64,000 bases of DNA from Thermoanaerobaculia bacterium (GCA_022823665.1 JAJEHN010000019.1:1-64000), one strand, 5' to 3'; shown: positions 49,995-59,612, counted from the first letter of the stretch. The notes: generated from the sequence alone by a model not told the origin. Translations and numbers: made by a program.

Positions 49995-52601
49995 ATGACC
50001 GCCCGACTCTTCAGACCAGGACGACTGGCGCTAGCAGCCGTACTGCTGTCCGCCACGGCGGTGGCCGGAGTGGCTCAGACAACAGGAACCATCCAGGGCG
50101 TCGTCGTCGACGCGGACGACAACCCTCTGCCCGGCGTAACCGTGACGGTGGCCGGCCCGGGTGTGCGCCAGGAGCGGATCACGCAGGGCGACGGCGCCTA
50201 CGCCAGCGCCGGTCTTGTGGCCGGCGACTATGTCGTGACGGCATCTCTGCTGGGCTTCGAGCCAGCCGAGACACCGGTTTCGCTCGAGGCGGGCGCCACC
50301 GAGAACGTCCGGCTCGTCCTGCAGGTCGCGAGGCTCCTGGAGACCGTCACGGTCGTGGCCGAGGAGCCGCGGACCTTCGCGAGGAACCTCGTCTCCCAAC
50401 CGATGATCCGGCAGCAGTCCAACATCACCGCGGTGACGTCGGTCGTCGACAACCTGCCGGGTGTCTCGGTCCAGGAAGGCGACTCCTACGGCTTCGACGA
50501 CTGGTCGAGCAACGTCGCCATGCGCGGCTTCCAGGTGACGATCAACGACGTGCAGATCGGCACGACGATCGACGGCTTCCCGAACGGCACGTCGGACTAC
50601 TGGAGCGGCGCGAAGGTAAACCGCTTCCTCGACCCGATGAACCTCGGCGGGGTCGAGGTGTCCCAGGGGACCGCGGACATCGGCTCGCGCTCCGTCGAGG
50701 CGCTTGGCGGCACGTTCAACTACCTGACCGACGATCCGGCGGAGGAGCGGGCGTACACGGCGTCCATGACGCTGGGCCAGAACCAGGGTCAGCGCTTCTT
50801 CATGCGCGTCGACACCGGGCCGATCTTCGGCGGCAACACCCGCGCCTGGTTCGCGGCGACCCGCCAGGAAGCGACGGACTGGATGGAGGGCTCCGCGCTG
50901 AACTCGCGCGAGCACCTCGCGATGAAGCTCGTCTCGTCCCACGGCCGGCTCGATCTGACGAGCTACGTCTCGTATGACAACATCCACGAGGACGTCTACC
51001 AGCGGCTCTACAGCGAGAGCGACTTCCGGGCCAACCCGCGCTGGGACCGCCTGATCGGCGAATGGCCCGGCGTGCCGTACCTGAACCAGTTCCACCGCCG
51101 CGGCTGGCAGACCCGGCGCAGCAACGCCTTCGGTTACCTGAAGGCCGACTGGTCGTTCGGCGAGGAGCTCTCGCTGAGCCTGGCCGGCTACTTCCACCGC
51201 AACCGCGGCCGCGGGGACTGGCTGCCGCCCTACATCGTCGACCTCACCGACGACGGGGGCGGCGCCGAATCGGAGCTGTTCGGCGGCCAGACCGTGCGTG
51301 GCGGCTCGCAGCTCGGACTGATCCGTTTCATCGGCCCCGACGGCGCCGCGGTGGGGCCGGTGCCGGGCTGTACGTCCTCCTTCCTCTTCAACTACTACGG
51401 CCCGGGCGGCCCGGAGGTCGATCCGGCCTGCCATCCGGGCGCCACCGCTGTGCAGTCCTACCGCCACAGTCACTATGCGAAGGACCGCGTCGGCATCACG
51501 CTCGACGAGGAATGGCTCACGACGATCGGCAACGCTGGAAGCAAGCTGCGCGCCGGGATCTGGTACGAGGACTCGAAGCGGGGCCTCGGCCGGGACTGGC
51601 ACCAGATCCTCGATCCGGTGATCAACTTCCAGTGGCACGCGACGCCGTACTGGCACCAGTACGAGTGGGAGTTCCCGCAGAGCATCATGATGCTGTACGC
51701 GGAGGAGACGCTCTACGTCGGGCGCTTCACCCTGACCGGCGGCGCCAAGCAGTACCTCGTCGACGTTGAACGCGAGGACCTGTTCCACGTCGACCCGGAT
51801 CTGACGGTCGATTCGGACTCGAGCCTGCTCTTCTCGGGCGGCGTCACGTACGAAACGCCGGTCGAGGGCCTGGATCTCTTTGCCGGCTACGCCGAGAACT
51901 TCCGGGCGATCGGCAGCACGCTGCTCGAGGTGCCGGGGCGCAGCCTCGCCGCGCTCGAGCCCGAAACCGCCTCGAACATCGACGTCGGGCTGCAGTACTC
52001 GGCCGAACGGATCGCGCTGAGCGCCACCGGCTACGTCATCGACTTCGACAACCGGATCTTCTACCTCGGGCCGCAGACGCCGGCCGGGCCCAACTACCTG
52101 ATTCCGGGGGGCGGCGCCTACTTCAACGCCGGCGGCATCGAGACGAACGGCGTCGAACTCTCGGCGACGGTGCAGATGCCCCACCAGCTCTCCCTCTACA
52201 CCGCCTACACGCTGAACAACTCCGAGTACGTCGGCAGCGGCGATCCGCTGGTCGACGCGAACCAGAACATCGTGCCCGGGACGGACGTCACCGGCGTACC
52301 GGATCGTCTCTGGGTCATCTCCCTCGACCGGTCCGGTCCCCTGAACGCCGGCATCAGCGCCAAGTACACGTCGCCGCGGCGGGTCAGCCTGCTCGCCGAT
52401 TGGACAACGGACGAGTACTGGATTGTGGACGCCTACCTCACCTTCTCGGGCGAGGTGCTGAGCGAACTCCTTCGCTCGACGGAGTTCTCGCTGGTGGCGA
52501 ACAACGTGCTCGACGAGGCCTACCTCTCCGCCATCACCGAGAACGCGGCCTGGCTCGGGGCGTCGCGGTCCGTGTCGATGACGGTCACGTTCTCGTTCTG
52601 A
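49995..52601 (+). CDS. TonB-dependent outer membrane receptor
   Basis: An 868-residue receptor. Residues 1-28 are a signal peptide (VAGVAQ). About 30-115 is a carboxypeptidase-regulatory-like beta sandwich (GTIQGVVVDADDNPLPGVTVTV). About 118-235 is the plug, with the TonB-box-like ETVTVVAE. The rest is the 22-strand barrel, ending in TVTFSF with the terminal aromatic expected for BamA insertion. The CarboxypepD_reg-like plus plug plus barrel order is common in Acidobacteriota and Bacteroidota. The ligand is unknown. The ATG follows GGGAGGTG. Confidence 0.92.
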   Translation: MTARLFRPGRLALAAVLLSATAVAGVAQTTGTIQGVVVDADDNPLPGVTVTVAGPGVRQERITQGDGAYASAGLVAGDYVVTASLLGFEPAETPVSLEAGATENVRLVLQVARLLETVTVVAEEPRTFARNLVSQPMIRQQSNITAVTSVVDNLPGVSVQEGDSYGFDDWSSNVAMRGFQVTINDVQIGTTIDGFPNGTSDYWSGAKVNRFLDPMNLGGVEVSQGTADIGSRSVEALGGTFNYLTDDPAEERAYTASMTLGQNQGQRFFMRVDTGPIFGGNTRAWFAATRQEATDWMEGSALNSREHLAMKLVSSHGRLDLTSYVSYDNIHEDVYQRLYSESDFRANPRWDRLIGEWPGVPYLNQFHRRGWQTRRSNAFGYLKADWSFGEELSLSLAGYFHRNRGRGDWLPPYIVDLTDDGGGAESELFGGQTVRGGSQLGLIRFIGPDGAAVGPVPGCTSSFLFNYYGPGGPEVDPACHPGATAVQSYRHSHYAKDRVGITLDEEWLTTIGNAGSKLRAGIWYEDSKRGLGRDWHQILDPVINFQWHATPYWHQYEWEFPQSIMMLYAEETLYVGRFTLTGGAKQYLVDVEREDLFHVDPDLTVDSDSSLLFSGGVTYETPVEGLDLFAGYAENFRAIGSTLLEVPGRSLAALEPETASNIDVGLQYSAERIALSATGYVIDFDNRIFYLGPQTPAGPNYLIPGGGAYFNAGGIETNGVELSATVQMPHQLSLYTAYTLNNSEYVGSGDPLVDANQNIVPGTDVTGVPDRLWVISLDRSGPLNAGISAKYTSPRRVSLLADWTTDEYWIVDAYLTFSGEVLSELLRSTEFSLVANNVLDEAYLSAITENAAWLGASRSVSMTVTFSF

Positions 52602-52620
52602 CTGGCGCTACGCTTCGCGC

Positions 52621-53676
52621 ATGGCGCCGGTGGAACCTGAGGCAGCGGAGCGGGGCTTCTCGCCCATGCGCTGGGCCGGTGACGAACTCCTGCTGCTCGA
52701 TCAGACGTTGCTCCCCGAGCAGGAGGCGTGGCTCCATTGCAGGCGGCCTGAGGACGTGGCGGAGGCGATTCGCCGCCTCTCGGTGCGCGGGGCGCCCGCC
52801 ATCGGCGTCGCCGCAGCCTACGGCCTGGTGCTGGGCGTCGGCGACTTCGACGCGGCCCATGACCTCCTCCTCTCCACACGGCCGACGGCGGTCAACCTCC
52901 GCTGGGCCCTGGACCAGGGCCGCGCGCTCCGCGACCGCGTCGTCCAAGGCGGCAACGGGCGGGAGTTGCGCGCCCGGCTGCTCGCCTGGGCCTGCGACCT
53001 GCACGACGAGGACATCGAGGCGAACCGCCGCATCGGCGCGTTCGGCCGGGAGCTGTTCGAGGAGGGCGACCGGGTTCTGACGCACTGCAACGCCGGTGCC
53101 CTGGCGACGGCTGGCTACGGTACCGCGATCGGCGTCGTCGAAGCGGCCTGGTCGGCTGGCCGGCTGGCGAGCGTGTGGGTCGACGAGACGCGGCCGCTGC
53201 TCCAGGGCTCGCGGCTGACCACCTGGGAGCTGGCGCGGCTCGAGATCCCTCATCGCCTGATCACGGACAACAGCGCCGGCGCGATCATCGCGCGGGGCTG
53301 GGTCCAGAAGATCGTCGTCGGCGCGGACCGGGTCGCCGCCAACGGGGACGTCGCGAACAAGGTCGGCACCTACCCCGTCGCCGTGCTCGCGGCGCGGCAC
53401 GGAGTACCCTTCTACGTCGCGGCGCCCCTGTCGACGATCGACCGAGACACGGCCTCCGGCGCCGACATCCCGATCGAGGAGCGCGACGCGGACGAGGTGG
53501 TCCACGCGTTCGGCAAGCGGATCGCTCCCCAGGACACCGAAGCTCTGAACCTCGCCTTCGACGTCACGCCCGCGGAACTCGTGGCCGCCCTGGTCACGGA
53601 CGCCGGCGTGCTCCGGCCGCCCTACCGCGAGTCGATCGCCGAGGCGTTCAGCGGACGCGGCGACTCCGGGGCTTGA
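52621..53676 (+). CDS. mtnA: S-methyl-5-thioribose-1-phosphate isomerase
   Basis: A 351-residue eIF2B-like enzyme. RGAPAIGVAAAYG, the catalytic cysteine C156 in LTHCNAGALATAGYGTA, DETRPLLQGSRLT and D236 in VGADRVAANGDVANKVGTY are diagnostic of MtnA. It isomerises methylthioribose 1-phosphate in methionine salvage. Its stop overlaps the TTG start of the DUF2332 gene, so these are co-translated. Other mtn genes are absent from the window. Confidence 0.95.
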   Translation: MAPVEPEAAERGFSPMRWAGDELLLLDQTLLPEQEAWLHCRRPEDVAEAIRRLSVRGAPAIGVAAAYGLVLGVGDFDAAHDLLLSTRPTAVNLRWALDQGRALRDRVVQGGNGRELRARLLAWACDLHDEDIEANRRIGAFGRELFEEGDRVLTHCNAGALATAGYGTAIGVVEAAWSAGRLASVWVDETRPLLQGSRLTTWELARLEIPHRLITDNSAGAIIARGWVQKIVVGADRVAANGDVANKVGTYPVAVLAARHGVPFYVAAPLSTIDRDTASGADIPIEERDADEVVHAFGKRIAPQDTEALNLAFDVTPAELVAALVTDAGVLRPPYRESIAEAFSGRGDSGA

Positions 53677-54755
53677 GCGCCCACACGGAACTCGGAGACG
53701 CGTTCGACCGGTTCGCGCGCGTCGAGGCGCCGGACCTCGACTCACCGACGTACGCGGAACTGGCCGCGGGCGTGGCGGAGGACGATGAGCTGCTGGCCCT
53801 GGCGGCGCACCGGCAACCGGGTCAACCGGCGCCGAACATGCTCTTCGGGGCGGTGCAGTACCTGCTGCTGCGGGGAAGCGGGCACCCGCTGGCCGCGCAC
53901 TACCCGATCCTCTCGGGCCCGGAGCCGATGCGAGGGCCGGCCTTCCCGGCCTTCCGGGCCTTTTGCCTCGAACACCGCGACCGCGTGGCAGAGCTGATCG
54001 CCACCCGTCGCACCCAGACCCAGGTCGTCCGGCGCTGCACCTGCCTGCTGCCCGCGTTCGGTCTGGTCTACCGCGGGGCCGCGGCGCCGCTGGCCCTGAT
54101 CGATGTCGGCGCCAGCGCCGGCCTGAACCTGAACTTCGACCGCTACGCCTACCGGTACCTGCGAGCCGGAAGCGAGGTTCTGCGCTGGGGAAAGCGCGGG
54201 GCGCGGGTCGAACTGGAAGCCGACCTGCGGGGATCCGGCACAATGCCGGCGCCTCCACCGGAAATCCCGGTAGCCAGCCGCGAAGGAATCGACCTGAACC
54301 CGATCGATCTCGCCGACCCGGACGAGCTGCTCTGGCTGCGCGCGCTGATCTGGCCCGAGCACGTGGAGCGCCATGCCCAGCTCGTGGACGCCGCGGCCGA
54401 ACTGAGAGACAGCCCGATCCGTCTCCATCGGGGTGACGCCTCGAGGGACTTGTCGCACCTGCTGGAGCGTGTCCCGGCCGACGCGGCGCTGGTCGTCTAC
54501 TCCACGATCGCCCTCTACCAGATTCCTGCTGAGGGCCGGCGGCGCATCAGGGCGGCGCTTGAGGCCCGGAGCCGGGAGCGGCCCGTTTGGCAGGTGGCGC
54601 TCGAAGGCGCCCACCCGCCGAGCCTGACCTTGACCACGTACCGAAACGGTTCGGCCGAAACGGACTTCACCGCCCGGGCCTCGCCCCACGGCTGGTGGAT
54701 CGAGTGGGAGGTTCGCGCGGAGCCGGCCGCAGGAACCGCGTGCGTCCGGGCCTAG
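53673..54755 (+). CDS. DUF2332-family protein
   Basis: A 360-residue protein. PTYAELAAGVAEDDELLALAA, ALIDVGASAGLNLNFDRYAYRY and LVVYSTIALYQI fit the DUF2332 family, whose GASAGLNL loop looks like a SAM-dependent methyltransferase motif I. The TTG start overlaps the mtnA stop (TTGA). Function is unknown. Coupling to mtnA suggests a link to methylthio or SAM by-product metabolism, which is inference. Confidence 0.82.
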   Translation: MSAHTELGDAFDRFARVEAPDLDSPTYAELAAGVAEDDELLALAAHRQPGQPAPNMLFGAVQYLLLRGSGHPLAAHYPILSGPEPMRGPAFPAFRAFCLEHRDRVAELIATRRTQTQVVRRCTCLLPAFGLVYRGAAAPLALIDVGASAGLNLNFDRYAYRYLRAGSEVLRWGKRGARVELEADLRGSGTMPAPPPEIPVASREGIDLNPIDLADPDELLWLRALIWPEHVERHAQLVDAAAELRDSPIRLHRGDASRDLSHLLERVPADAALVVYSTIALYQIPAEGRRRIRAALEARSRERPVWQVALEGAHPPSLTLTTYRNGSAETDFTARASPHGWWIEWEVRAEPAAGTACVRA

Positions 54756-54766
54756 ACCGACGTTAC

Positions 54767-54976
54767 TCAGCCCAGCAATCGCTCGAGCGCTGTCGCCAGG
54801 GCGAGCAGACCGCCCCCAAACAGGAACATCCGCCAGGTCATGCGCGTCTCGAGTGCGGCCAGGTCGGCCCTCAGTTCGGCTCGGAGTGTCGCCAGGTCGG
54901 CCTTGGTCGCCAGACCAGACGTGTTCACCGCTTCGTTGACCATCTCCGTCACCGCCTCCGCTTGCGCCGAGTCCAT
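54767..54976 (-). CDS. Small coiled-coil membrane protein
   Basis: A 69-residue protein. Residues 17-46 predict a short coiled coil (GLATKADLATLRAELRADL) and residues 48-66 a transmembrane helix (MFLFGGGLLALATALERLLG). This is the layout of DUF1640/Bdr-like small membrane proteins, where TKADL motifs recur. Function is unknown. Confidence 0.65.
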   Translation of the reverse strand: MDSAQAEAVTEMVNEAVNTSGLATKADLATLRAELRADLAALETRMTWRMFLFGGGLLALATALERLLG

Positions 54977-55037
54977 GCCCGCGCCCTGGAGGGTGCGGGC
55001 AGCAGCAAGCGTATCGAACGCCGGGTGGCCGCTCTCA

Positions 55038-55637
55038 TCACACGCCCTTCCACTCTTCCCGCTCCCTCACGTAGCGGAGGATCCGGATCTTGCCGGTGCG
55101 GTTGTAGACCCGAACCGCGAACAGGTGGTAGCCGTCCGTGACGAAGACGGTCCCTGGGCTCGCCGTGCCAAGGGGCCCGAACGACGCCAAGTCGCTGCGG
55201 CCGAACCGCACCGGGTCGTCGAGCCGGTCCATCCGGCCCGAGCCGGTGAAGTCTCTCGGTTCGAGGTCCTCCGGGAAACCGAAACGAACACCGCTGCCGA
55301 CGTGAAGCAGGCGAGCCGGTCGGCGGATCCGCGGGTCGGTTCCGGTCCTCAGATCCGCCGTGCGCACGCCATCGCCGTCACCATCCGCGTAGAGCGAGAA
55401 GACGGAAGGCACGCCGTCCGGCGCCGCTTCGTCGACCTCGAACCGAACCGCCATCGCGACTCCATGGCGGACCGCGCCAGCGCGGGCGGTCCAGAAGGCC
55501 GCGGCGACTTCGGATGCCGCCAGGCGCACGCGGTGCTGGGAGATCTGCTGGCGCAACGGCGGTACGGCCAGGCTCGCGAGCAGGGCGAGCACAGCGGTCG
55601 CGATCAGCAGTTCGATCAGGGTGAAGCCGTGGAGCAT
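55038..55637 (-). CDS. GspH/FimT-family type II/IV pseudopilin
   Basis: A 199-residue prepilin. The leader MLHG is followed by FTLIELLIATAVLALLASLAVPPL, the class III signal cut by PilD after glycine with a mature N-terminal Phe and Glu+5. The globular domain has GADGDGDGVRTA-like acidic loops. It is probably a minor pseudopilin of a type IV pilus or competence machine. It follows the comEA-like gene in the same direction, 52 bp away. The ATG at 55637 gives the expected short leader. Confidence 0.87.
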   Translation of the reverse strand: MLHGFTLIELLIATAVLALLASLAVPPLRQQISQHRVRLAASEVAAAFWTARAGAVRHGVAMAVRFEVDEAAPDGVPSVFSLYADGDGDGVRTADLRTGTDPRIRRPARLLHVGSGVRFGFPEDLEPRDFTGSGRMDRLDDPVRFGRSDLASFGPLGTASPGTVFVTDGYHLFAVRVYNRTGKIRILRYVREREEWKGV

Positions 55638-55689
55638 GGAGACGGACGCTCGTCCGTCCGCCCCCATGCCGCCGAAGGCGCGGTTCCGG

Positions 55690-56058
55690 TCAGGGACCGT
55701 CGGAGGGGCCATCCGACCCCGATCCGCCGGCCGGCGCCGGCTCATCCCGGGGGATCCGCACCTTCTCGGTCAACGTCGTCTCGCCCTCGATCGTCACGTA
55801 GGGCCTCATGCGCTCGAACGAGCGCTCGCCGATGCCGCGCACCAGCATCAGATCGGTCGGCGATTCGAACTCGCCGTTGTCCGTCCGGAACTCCACGATC
55901 CGTCCCGCCGTCGAGGGCCCGACGCCCGGCAGCAGGGAGAGGGCGGCAGCGTCGGCCGTGTTGATGTTGACCACACCGTCCGCCGCTCCCGCGGGGAGCG
56001 CCGCCAGCAGGCTCAGCAGGGTCACTGCCAGTAGTGCGGTCCTCTTTCGTCTTGTCAT
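55690..56058 (-). CDS. ComEA-like helix-hairpin-helix DNA-binding protein
   Basis: A 122-residue protein. A signal peptide (LPAGAAD about residue 27) is followed by VVNINTADAAALSLLPGVGPSTAGRIVEFR and LMLVRGIGERSFERMRPYV, the double helix-hairpin-helix of ComEA. It would bind incoming DNA in the periplasm. The pseudopilin gene next to it fits a DNA uptake role. Start 56058 is preferred for the GGAG 6 nt upstream; an ATG two codons earlier exists. The C-terminal tail is disordered. Confidence 0.85.
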   Translation of the reverse strand: MTRRKRTALLAVTLLSLLAALPAGAADGVVNINTADAAALSLLPGVGPSTAGRIVEFRTDNGEFESPTDLMLVRGIGERSFERMRPYVTIEGETTLTEKVRIPRDEPAPAGGSGSDGPSDGP

Positions 56059-56530
56059 GTGCATCTCCGTTCGTCCCCGGAATCCGGGTGTTGTTGCGGG
56101 TGTTGTTTCTCCGACGGCGACCCCGGGTTCGGGAGCGAGCCTGGCGAGTTAGGGGGGCACCGCAGTACCCCCCTGATCCCTTGCCAACTTGGCTTTTCAG
56201 CTAACCCGATTGGCACCTCCTTGCTCCGGGTCCGTAGGTGCCTCTCGCCCCTTTCAAGTTCCCGGCCAACCCTCGGCCATTCCTCCAAATGCACCAAACA
56301 AAGGGCGTTGGCGACACGCCCGACACCATCGACCGAGCAAGCTTCGTCAATGCAGCTTGACGCGCTCCTCCACTCGCGCGGCACGGATCTGTCTGATCTC
56401 GTTGAGCGAAGCAGCCGGTCGGCCCGGGGTCAAGAGAACTGGACCGATTCCAGGTCTTCTGACTCGCAGCCACCGCGCGGGAGAGACAGAAGCCCGGATC
56501 GCTGCCGGCTCGTTGTAGATTAGCCGGCCG
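56059..56530. other. Long intergenic region, structured
   Basis: No credible protein gene in 472 bp. On the side of the leftward comEA-like gene are three inverted repeats: GGGGGG...CCCCCC (56152-56173), GCCAA-C-TTGGC (56183-56193) and GGCACCT...AGGTGCC (56212-56242). Around 56451-56480 is a degenerate match to the dispersed repeat (GGTCTTCTGAC, then GCAGCC-CCG). The promoter of the signal peptidase gene should lie at the right end. Confidence 0.5.
56152..56242 (-). other. Structured leader candidate upstream of comEA
   Basis: Three inverted repeats occur within 91 bp, read in the comEA direction. The closing stem GGCACCT/AGGTGCC has 7 perfect pairs. No known riboswitch consensus was recognised by eye; c-di-GMP classes I and II were considered and not matched. 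Confidence 0.35.
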
Positions 56531-57268
56531 ATGGCACGCGACCAGAAGATAGCGCCGGAGCCCCCCAGGGCCCGCAACGCCTCGGTGATCCGGGAGTACG
56601 TCGAGGCGTTGATCGTCGCCGCCGTGTTCCTCGGGTTCACGAACAACTTCGTGCTGAAGACCTTCTACATCCCCAGCGGCTCGATGGAAAACACGCTGCT
56701 GATCGGCGATCACCTGTTCGTGAACCGCTACATCTTCGGGCCCCGCCCCACGATGCTCGAAAAGACGCTGCTCCCTGGCCGCGAGGTCCAGCGCGGCGAC
56801 ATCGTCATCTTCCGGTCGCCCGAGACGCCGAAGCTGGACCTGGTCAAACGGTGCATCGGCCTGGCCGGCGACAGGCTGAACATGGTCAACAAGCAGCTCT
56901 TCGTGAACGGCAAGCCGGTCGATGACGCCGCCTACGTGATCCACCGCGACGAGAAGGTCTACCCGGCAACGGGTCCGTACGGTCAGTACAGCACCGGCCG
57001 GGACAACTGGGGACCGGTCATCGTCCCCGAGGATCACCTCTTCTGCATGGGCGACAACCGCGACGAGTCCCTCGACTCCCGGGCGTGGGGGAACGTGCCG
57101 CTGAAGCTCATCAAGGGCCGCGCGGTCATGGTCTACTGGTCATACGGTGGAGAGACTTCGGACGGCACCTGGCACGGCTTCGGCCACCGTCTGAAACAGC
57201 TCATGAACACGGCCCTCGGATTCGTGACCAAGACCCGCTGGGAGCGGACGTTCAAGCTCATCCAGTAG
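56531..57268 (+). CDS. lepB: Signal peptidase I (first of a tandem pair)
   Basis: A 245-residue membrane protease. One transmembrane helix (about 22-42) precedes the catalytic serine S51 in PSGSMENTL, the general base lysine K106 in DLVKRCIGLAGD, and GDNRDESLDSR. It removes signal peptides of exported proteins at the outer face of the inner membrane. It is followed by a second lepB 22 bp downstream. Confidence 0.95.
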   Translation: MARDQKIAPEPPRARNASVIREYVEALIVAAVFLGFTNNFVLKTFYIPSGSMENTLLIGDHLFVNRYIFGPRPTMLEKTLLPGREVQRGDIVIFRSPETPKLDLVKRCIGLAGDRLNMVNKQLFVNGKPVDDAAYVIHRDEKVYPATGPYGQYSTGRDNWGPVIVPEDHLFCMGDNRDESLDSRAWGNVPLKLIKGRAVMVYWSYGGETSDGTWHGFGHRLKQLMNTALGFVTKTRWERTFKLIQ

Positions 57269-57290
57269 GACGCTGAGGTCCAGCAACCTG

Positions 57291-57938
57291 GTGACGCCGA
57301 ACGTCTCGTGGGGCCGCAAGATCGTGACCGACGTCGCGGCGGCGCTGCTCGTCGCCGCCGTGTTCGCGCTCTTCACCAGGGCGTTCCTGGTGCAGGCCTA
57401 CCGCATCCCCTCCGAGTCGATGGAGCCGGCGCTCCTGGTCGGCGACCATCTGCTGATCAACAAGTTCATCTTCGGTGCCGGAGCCGGCCGCTGGGGCCCC
57501 CTGGTGCCCCAGCGCGAAGTCCGGCGGGGCGACCTGGTCACGTTCCAGGGAATCGAGGACCCGTCCCAGGAAATGCTGAAGCGCTGCGTGGCGATCGCCG
57601 GCGACGAAGTGGAGATCAACGCGAAGAGACTCCGCCTGGGCGGAACCGCCGTCGACGAGTCGGGATACGTGGTCCACTCGGACGAACTCGTCTATCCCCG
57701 GTCCGACTTCCTCCACGAAACGGTCTGGCGCCGGGACTCCTTCGGCCCCGAGCAGGTACCCGAGCGGAGCCTGTTCTGCATGGGAGACAACCGGGACATC
57801 TCGCGGGATTCACGTTTCTTCGGCCCGATCGGAACGGACCTAGTCAGAGGCCGTCCGCTACTCGTCTACTGGTCGCGGAACCGGGAAGCGGGCCGCTGGA
57901 GCTTCCGCTGGCGGCGTACCCTCCACGTTCCGCGCTGA
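57291..57938 (+). CDS. lepB: Signal peptidase I (second of a tandem pair)
   Basis: A 215-residue paralogue of the preceding gene. The serine is S43 in PSESMEPALL, the lysine K97 in MLKRCVAIAGD, and GDNRDISRDSR is present, so it should be active. It is shorter at the N terminus and lacks the first copy's Pro-rich opening. GTG start. The tandem pair may differ in substrate range. Confidence 0.93.
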   Translation: MTPNVSWGRKIVTDVAAALLVAAVFALFTRAFLVQAYRIPSESMEPALLVGDHLLINKFIFGAGAGRWGPLVPQREVRRGDLVTFQGIEDPSQEMLKRCVAIAGDEVEINAKRLRLGGTAVDESGYVVHSDELVYPRSDFLHETVWRRDSFGPEQVPERSLFCMGDNRDISRDSRFFGPIGTDLVRGRPLLVYWSRNREAGRWSFRWRRTLHVPR

Positions 57939-57975
57939 ACGCGGACGCGGCGAGCCAGCGAGGACGTACGAGGCG

Positions 57976-58671
57976 CTATTCGCAGGCTTCAGCCAGAGCC
58001 GCCAGCGCGGCTTCCGGGTCCGGCGCCTGCGTCAGCGGCCGGCCGATCACCAGCAGGTCCGCCCCCGCCCGCAGCGCGGCCGACGGCGACGCGACCCGGC
58101 GCTGATCGTCGGCGACGGCGGCCGAATCGAATCGGATACCCGGGCTCACCAGCAGCAGCTCCCGGCCGAGCCGGGCACGAAGGGTCGCCAGCTCGAGAGG
58201 CGAGCAGACGACGCCGGCGCAGCCCGCGGCCTGCGCCGACCTGGCCCAGGACAGGACACGGTCCCCCGCCGCGCCGGGAAGGTCGAGGTCGCGGAGATCG
58301 TCGGCGCCCAGGTGGGTGAGCACGGTGATCCCCAGCACCCGGACCCCGTCTCCGGCCTCTTCCGCCGCCGCCTCGAGCATCCGCCGCCCACCGCCCGCAT
58401 GCACCGTCAGGTACGTCACGCCCAGCTCCTTCGCCGCGCCGACCGCACCCGCGACGGTGCTCGGGATGTCGTGGAACTTCATGTCGAGGAAGACGTCGGC
58501 CCCTGTCGCCGCGGCCTCCCGCACCGCATCCCGGCCCCATCGCAGGACGACGCGAGGACCCACCTTCAGCACGCCGACGCGCGGCCCGAACAGGCGGCAC
58601 CAGTCGCTGTAGGTGTCGCGGTCGTCGGTGTCGAGCGCGACGGCGATGCGCTCCAGCCTCGTCCCGGTCAT
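57976..58671 (-). CDS. pyrF: Orotidine 5'-phosphate decarboxylase
   Basis: A 231-residue TIM barrel with FLDMKFHDIPSTV holding the catalytic Asp-Lys-Asp, VTYLTVHAGGG, and LLVSPGIRF near the phosphate site. It makes UMP. It is last in pyrK-pyrD-pyrF, overlapping pyrD by 4 bp (ATGA). Confidence 0.95.
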   Translation of the reverse strand: MTGTRLERIAVALDTDDRDTYSDWCRLFGPRVGVLKVGPRVVLRWGRDAVREAAATGADVFLDMKFHDIPSTVAGAVGAAKELGVTYLTVHAGGGRRMLEAAAEEAGDGVRVLGITVLTHLGADDLRDLDLPGAAGDRVLSWARSAQAAGCAGVVCSPLELATLRARLGRELLLVSPGIRFDSAAVADDQRRVASPSAALRAGADLLVIGRPLTQAPDPEAALAALAEACE

Positions 58672-59612
58672 TCCGGCCTCGCCGCCGCCCCGATCAGCGA
58701 ATCGACCGAGGGGATGCCTCCGGCCCGCAGGCGCTCCCGCAGTCCGTCGACCAGCCGCTCAGCGGTACGGGGGTCGCGGAACAGGGCCGTGCCGACCTGC
58801 ACGGCGGAGGCGCCGGCCAGGAGGAACTCCAACACGTCGTCGACCGTCTCGATGCCGCCGATCCCGATGACCGGCAGGTCGACCTCGCGCGCGACATCGA
58901 AGACGATGCGCAGCGCCAGCGGCTTGATCGCCGGCCCCGACAGGCCGCCGCGGACCGTGGACAGGACCGGGCGCATGGTCGCCGTGTCGATTGCCATGCC
59001 GACGAACGTGTTGACCGCCGACAGGATATCGGCGCCGCCTTCCTTCGCCGCCCTGCCGAGGTCCTGCGGCGAGGTGACGTTGGGCGACAGCTTGACGACG
59101 ATCGGCTTGCCGGTCGCCGACCGCACCCGTCGCACGAGTCCAGTCAGGATCTCCGGGTCGTGTCCGAACTCGATGCCGCCCTTGCTCACGTTCGGGCAGG
59201 AGACGTTCAGTTCGACCGCGGCCACGCCCTCGTACGGATCGACGCGCTCGGCCAGCCGCACGTACTCGTCCTGGGCGTAGCCGAACAGGTTGACGATCAC
59301 CTTGGGCGGCAGATCCTTCAAACCCGGCAGCACGTCGCTCAGGAACCGGTCGACGCCGATGTTCTGCAGTCCGATCGAGTTCAGCATCCCACCGCGGGTC
59401 TCGGCGATCCGGACCGGCGGATTGCCCGCCAGGGGCTCGAGCGACAGGCCCTTGGTCACCAGACCGCCGAGGCGATGCAGGTCGGCGCGCTCCGCGAACT
59501 CCAGACCGTAGCCGAACGTGCCGCTCGCGGTGAGGATCGGGTTCTGCAGCCGAAGCGGGCCGACCCGGGTCGACAGATCGGGCGAAGACGGCCGCGCCGC
59601 GTCGCCGCTCAC
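58668..59612 (-). CDS. pyrD: Dihydroorotate dehydrogenase, catalytic subunit (class 1B)
   Basis: A 314-residue FMN barrel. NPILTASGTFGYGLEFAE, GLQNIGVDRFL, NVSCPNVSKGG (catalytic cysteine in SCPN) and VQVGTALFRDP are typical of the class 1B enzyme that needs PyrK. The GTG start at 59612 overlaps the pyrK stop (GTGA). Confidence 0.95.
   Translation of the reverse strand: MSGDAARPSSPDLSTRVGPLRLQNPILTASGTFGYGLEFAERADLHRLGGLVTKGLSLEPLAGNPPVRIAETRGGMLNSIGLQNIGVDRFLSDVLPGLKDLPPKVIVNLFGYAQDEYVRLAERVDPYEGVAAVELNVSCPNVSKGGIEFGHDPEILTGLVRRVRSATGKPIVVKLSPNVTSPQDLGRAAKEGGADILSAVNTFVGMAIDTATMRPVLSTVRGGLSGPAIKPLALRIVFDVAREVDLPVIGIGGIETVDDVLEFLLAGASAVQVGTALFRDPRTAERLVDGLRERLRAGGIPSVDSLIGAAARPE

Noticed and set aside
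56140..56250. c-di-GMP riboswitch
   Set aside because: The GEMM consensus segments (CACGCACAGG, GACGCAAAGCC) are not present.
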